57,067 nucleotides of DNA from Vitrella brassicaformis (lineage: Eukaryota > Sar > Vitrellaceae), in NCBI GenBank assembly GCA_001179505.1, contig CDMY01000530.1, positions 1 to 57,067 on the forward strand, written 5' to 3'. The notes below the pieces were generated by a model. That model was not told the DNA's origin. It ran no database searches and saw nothing but the letters and a program-made list of their open reading frames with translations. Shown piece by piece: positions 55,799 through 57,067 of the stretch (position 1 is the first letter of the stretch; each line of letters opens with the position of its first letter). The position numbers and the translations under genes were made by a program.

Positions 55799-56941
55799 TC
55801 AGAATGGCTTCCTACAGAAGGCGCACTTCGGCCTCGGCTCCTCCTCGAATTCCTCATCTTCATCACCGCCATCATCTGCTCTCTCAGGCGGGCCCGACAG
55901 CACACGGCGGTAGCACTCCTCACAAAAACACACGCATCCTACCCCCACACAACCAGACACATTCAAACATTTCCACAGAGAGAAATGAATGTCAGCCCAT
56001 CCCCCGCCTCTCTCTCTTCCTCACTGACCGCAGGGGAGTGCGACGGTCCGTTCTCTCGTCTGGCAGGCCACACACATGCGGTCGCTCTCGTCCTCCTCCT
56101 TCTCCCTCTGGTCGTGCTGCGCCTCAGCGCGCCGCTTGAAGCCCGCCAGCCGCACCATCTCCTCTCCCGCCCGCGCCGCTATGCTTTTGATCTCAGCCGC
56201 AGACCCACACTGGTGGAGTCGGTCGTCGGTGAGGCGCTCCTTCTCGAGCGTGGCATTCTGCTGCTCGAGCCGGTCGATGCGCGTGTGGTGAGCGGCGATC
56301 TCTTGCTTGAGCTGTGTGATGCTGTCGTCCTTGACGGTAAGGAGGGCGCTGTGGCGCTGCAGTTGGCTGTCCTTCACCCTGCACATGCCGACAAGAGAAG
56401 CGATGAACGGATAAATGGAGTCGACCCCCTTTCTCACCGAATGGTTTGGTTGAGCTGGGCAACAGTGGAGTCGTGTGCCTGTTTGATCTCCTGTGCCTTC
56501 AGAAGTTCCTGATGGAAAGATGAATGCGCCACACGGCACAGCACACCACAGCAGGGCACGATGATGGAACTGATGCCATGGCCCATTTATATAACCACCA
56601 CCTGCCTGATTGAGTTGCTCTAATAGGTCGAACACAGCCCCCCTGCCTGTCCTGATGGCTGCCAACTGCCTCTGCGCCCGCCGCACCGATGAAACACTCC
56701 CAAAGTCATCTACTGAAGCTAGAATGGACGCTGCTTGGTCGGCCGCGGCGGGCGAGATGCGCGACAGCCGCTCGCGCACCTCCACCACGCCACGATAGAC
56801 GTCCACCTGCTGCACCTTGTTCTCTCGGCGGATGGCGAACAAGCCCAGGAGCGGCTGCTCGCTCACACCGCCCACCGATACGATCTGCAACACCTGTGTA
56901 AAGAAAGACACGCTGTGTGCGGTAGCACCATATAGGCGCAT
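55799..56941 (-). CDS. Coiled-coil RING finger protein
   Basis: At least four exons. The start is uncertain: an ATG at 56941, or one at 56946 joined through a 35-bp intron. The N-terminal part reads VLQIVSVGGVSEQPLLGLFA and LSRISPAAADQAASILASVD. Coiled coils follow (AQEIKQAHDSTVAQLNQTI, SITQLKQEIAAHHTRIDRLE, QQNATLEKERL). The C-terminus is a RING: MCVACQTRERTVALPCG, a short intron, CVCFCEECYRRVLSGPPER, an acidic insert, and KCAFCRKPF with TGA at 55799-55801. The position normally held by His (PCGH) is Cys in the best splice model. RING plus coiled coil predicts an E3 ubiquitin ligase of the C-terminal-RING class (as in BRG/LRSAM1-like proteins). Confidence 0.75.
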
Positions 56942-57067
56942 TCCATTTTGTGATTGCTTTCTCTCTCTCTCTCTGTGTGCATGGGGTTAACGAAAAGCGC
57001 ATCGGCACGAGGAGTCCATCAAGAATGCAAACTAAGAACTAGCTAGCTGTCCCTTCAATTCAATCAC

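Noticed and set aside
1-57067. tRNA, rRNA or other structured RNA genes
   Set aside because: I looked for cloverleaf and conserved box patterns and saw none I could support by eye.

Overview
The window is nuclear DNA of a eukaryotic microbe with dense, short introns. Introns begin GT (one GC), end mostly in TGCAG, and are filled with (GT)n, (TGGA)n and (CAGA)n microsatellites. Genes are packed on both strands, several head-to-head with 62-261 bp between start codons. The mix of alveolate-style CCCH fingers, TLDc, F-box-like families, a targeted GrpE and intron-rich H2A suggests a chromerid alga such as Vitrella brassicaformis. That assignment is inference; the sequence gives no species marker I can verify.

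Region 1 (0.65-17.05 kb, + strand) is an RNA-metabolism locus built from repeatedly duplicated modules. It reads as an almost unbroken chain of compatible exons: a CENP-B/Tc5-type helix-turn-helix, a TLDc-like domain, an RRM, three CCCH fingers, a complete UPF1-type SF1 helicase whose CH (UPF2-binding) domain is absent, and a cysteine-rich zinc-ribbon/zinc-knuckle tail stopped by an in-frame TAG. After it come partly decayed paralogous modules: CCCH fingers, a second RRM split at the same intron position, and a block carrying a 4E-T-like eIF4E-binding motif next to a CCCH finger. NMD helicase, CCCH RNA binding and cap-complex contact therefore sit together. Whether this is one transcript or several cannot be decided from DNA alone. 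A 300-N gap flanked by G runs follows at 17.44 kb.

Region 2 (18-27 kb) is conserved single-copy gene territory: a GrpE co-chaperone (-), an NDC1-like nuclear-pore membrane protein (+), a tristetraprolin-type CCCH protein (-) and histone H2A (+).

Region 3 (27.6-42 kb) is a tandem segmental array of about 4.7-5 kb units. Each pairs a + strand F-box-like gene with decayed - strand copies of a multi-pass membrane protein. Copies B and C of the F-box-like gene are intact (630 and 631 aa). Copy A is N-terminally replaced by exons of an unrelated gene and carries a nonsense codon. A - strand signal-peptide gene lies 62 bp from the start of copy A.

Region 4 (42.9-57 kb) holds two tandem secreted cysteine-rich genes (-; one frame-disrupted at a G10 run), a large coiled-coil/ankyrin/TH1-like/PH protein (+), a protein with two internal repeats (-), a proline-rich C-terminally anchored membrane protein (-) and a coiled-coil RING protein (-). 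Several lesions in the window sit in homopolymer runs, so sequencing error competes with true decay as an explanation.
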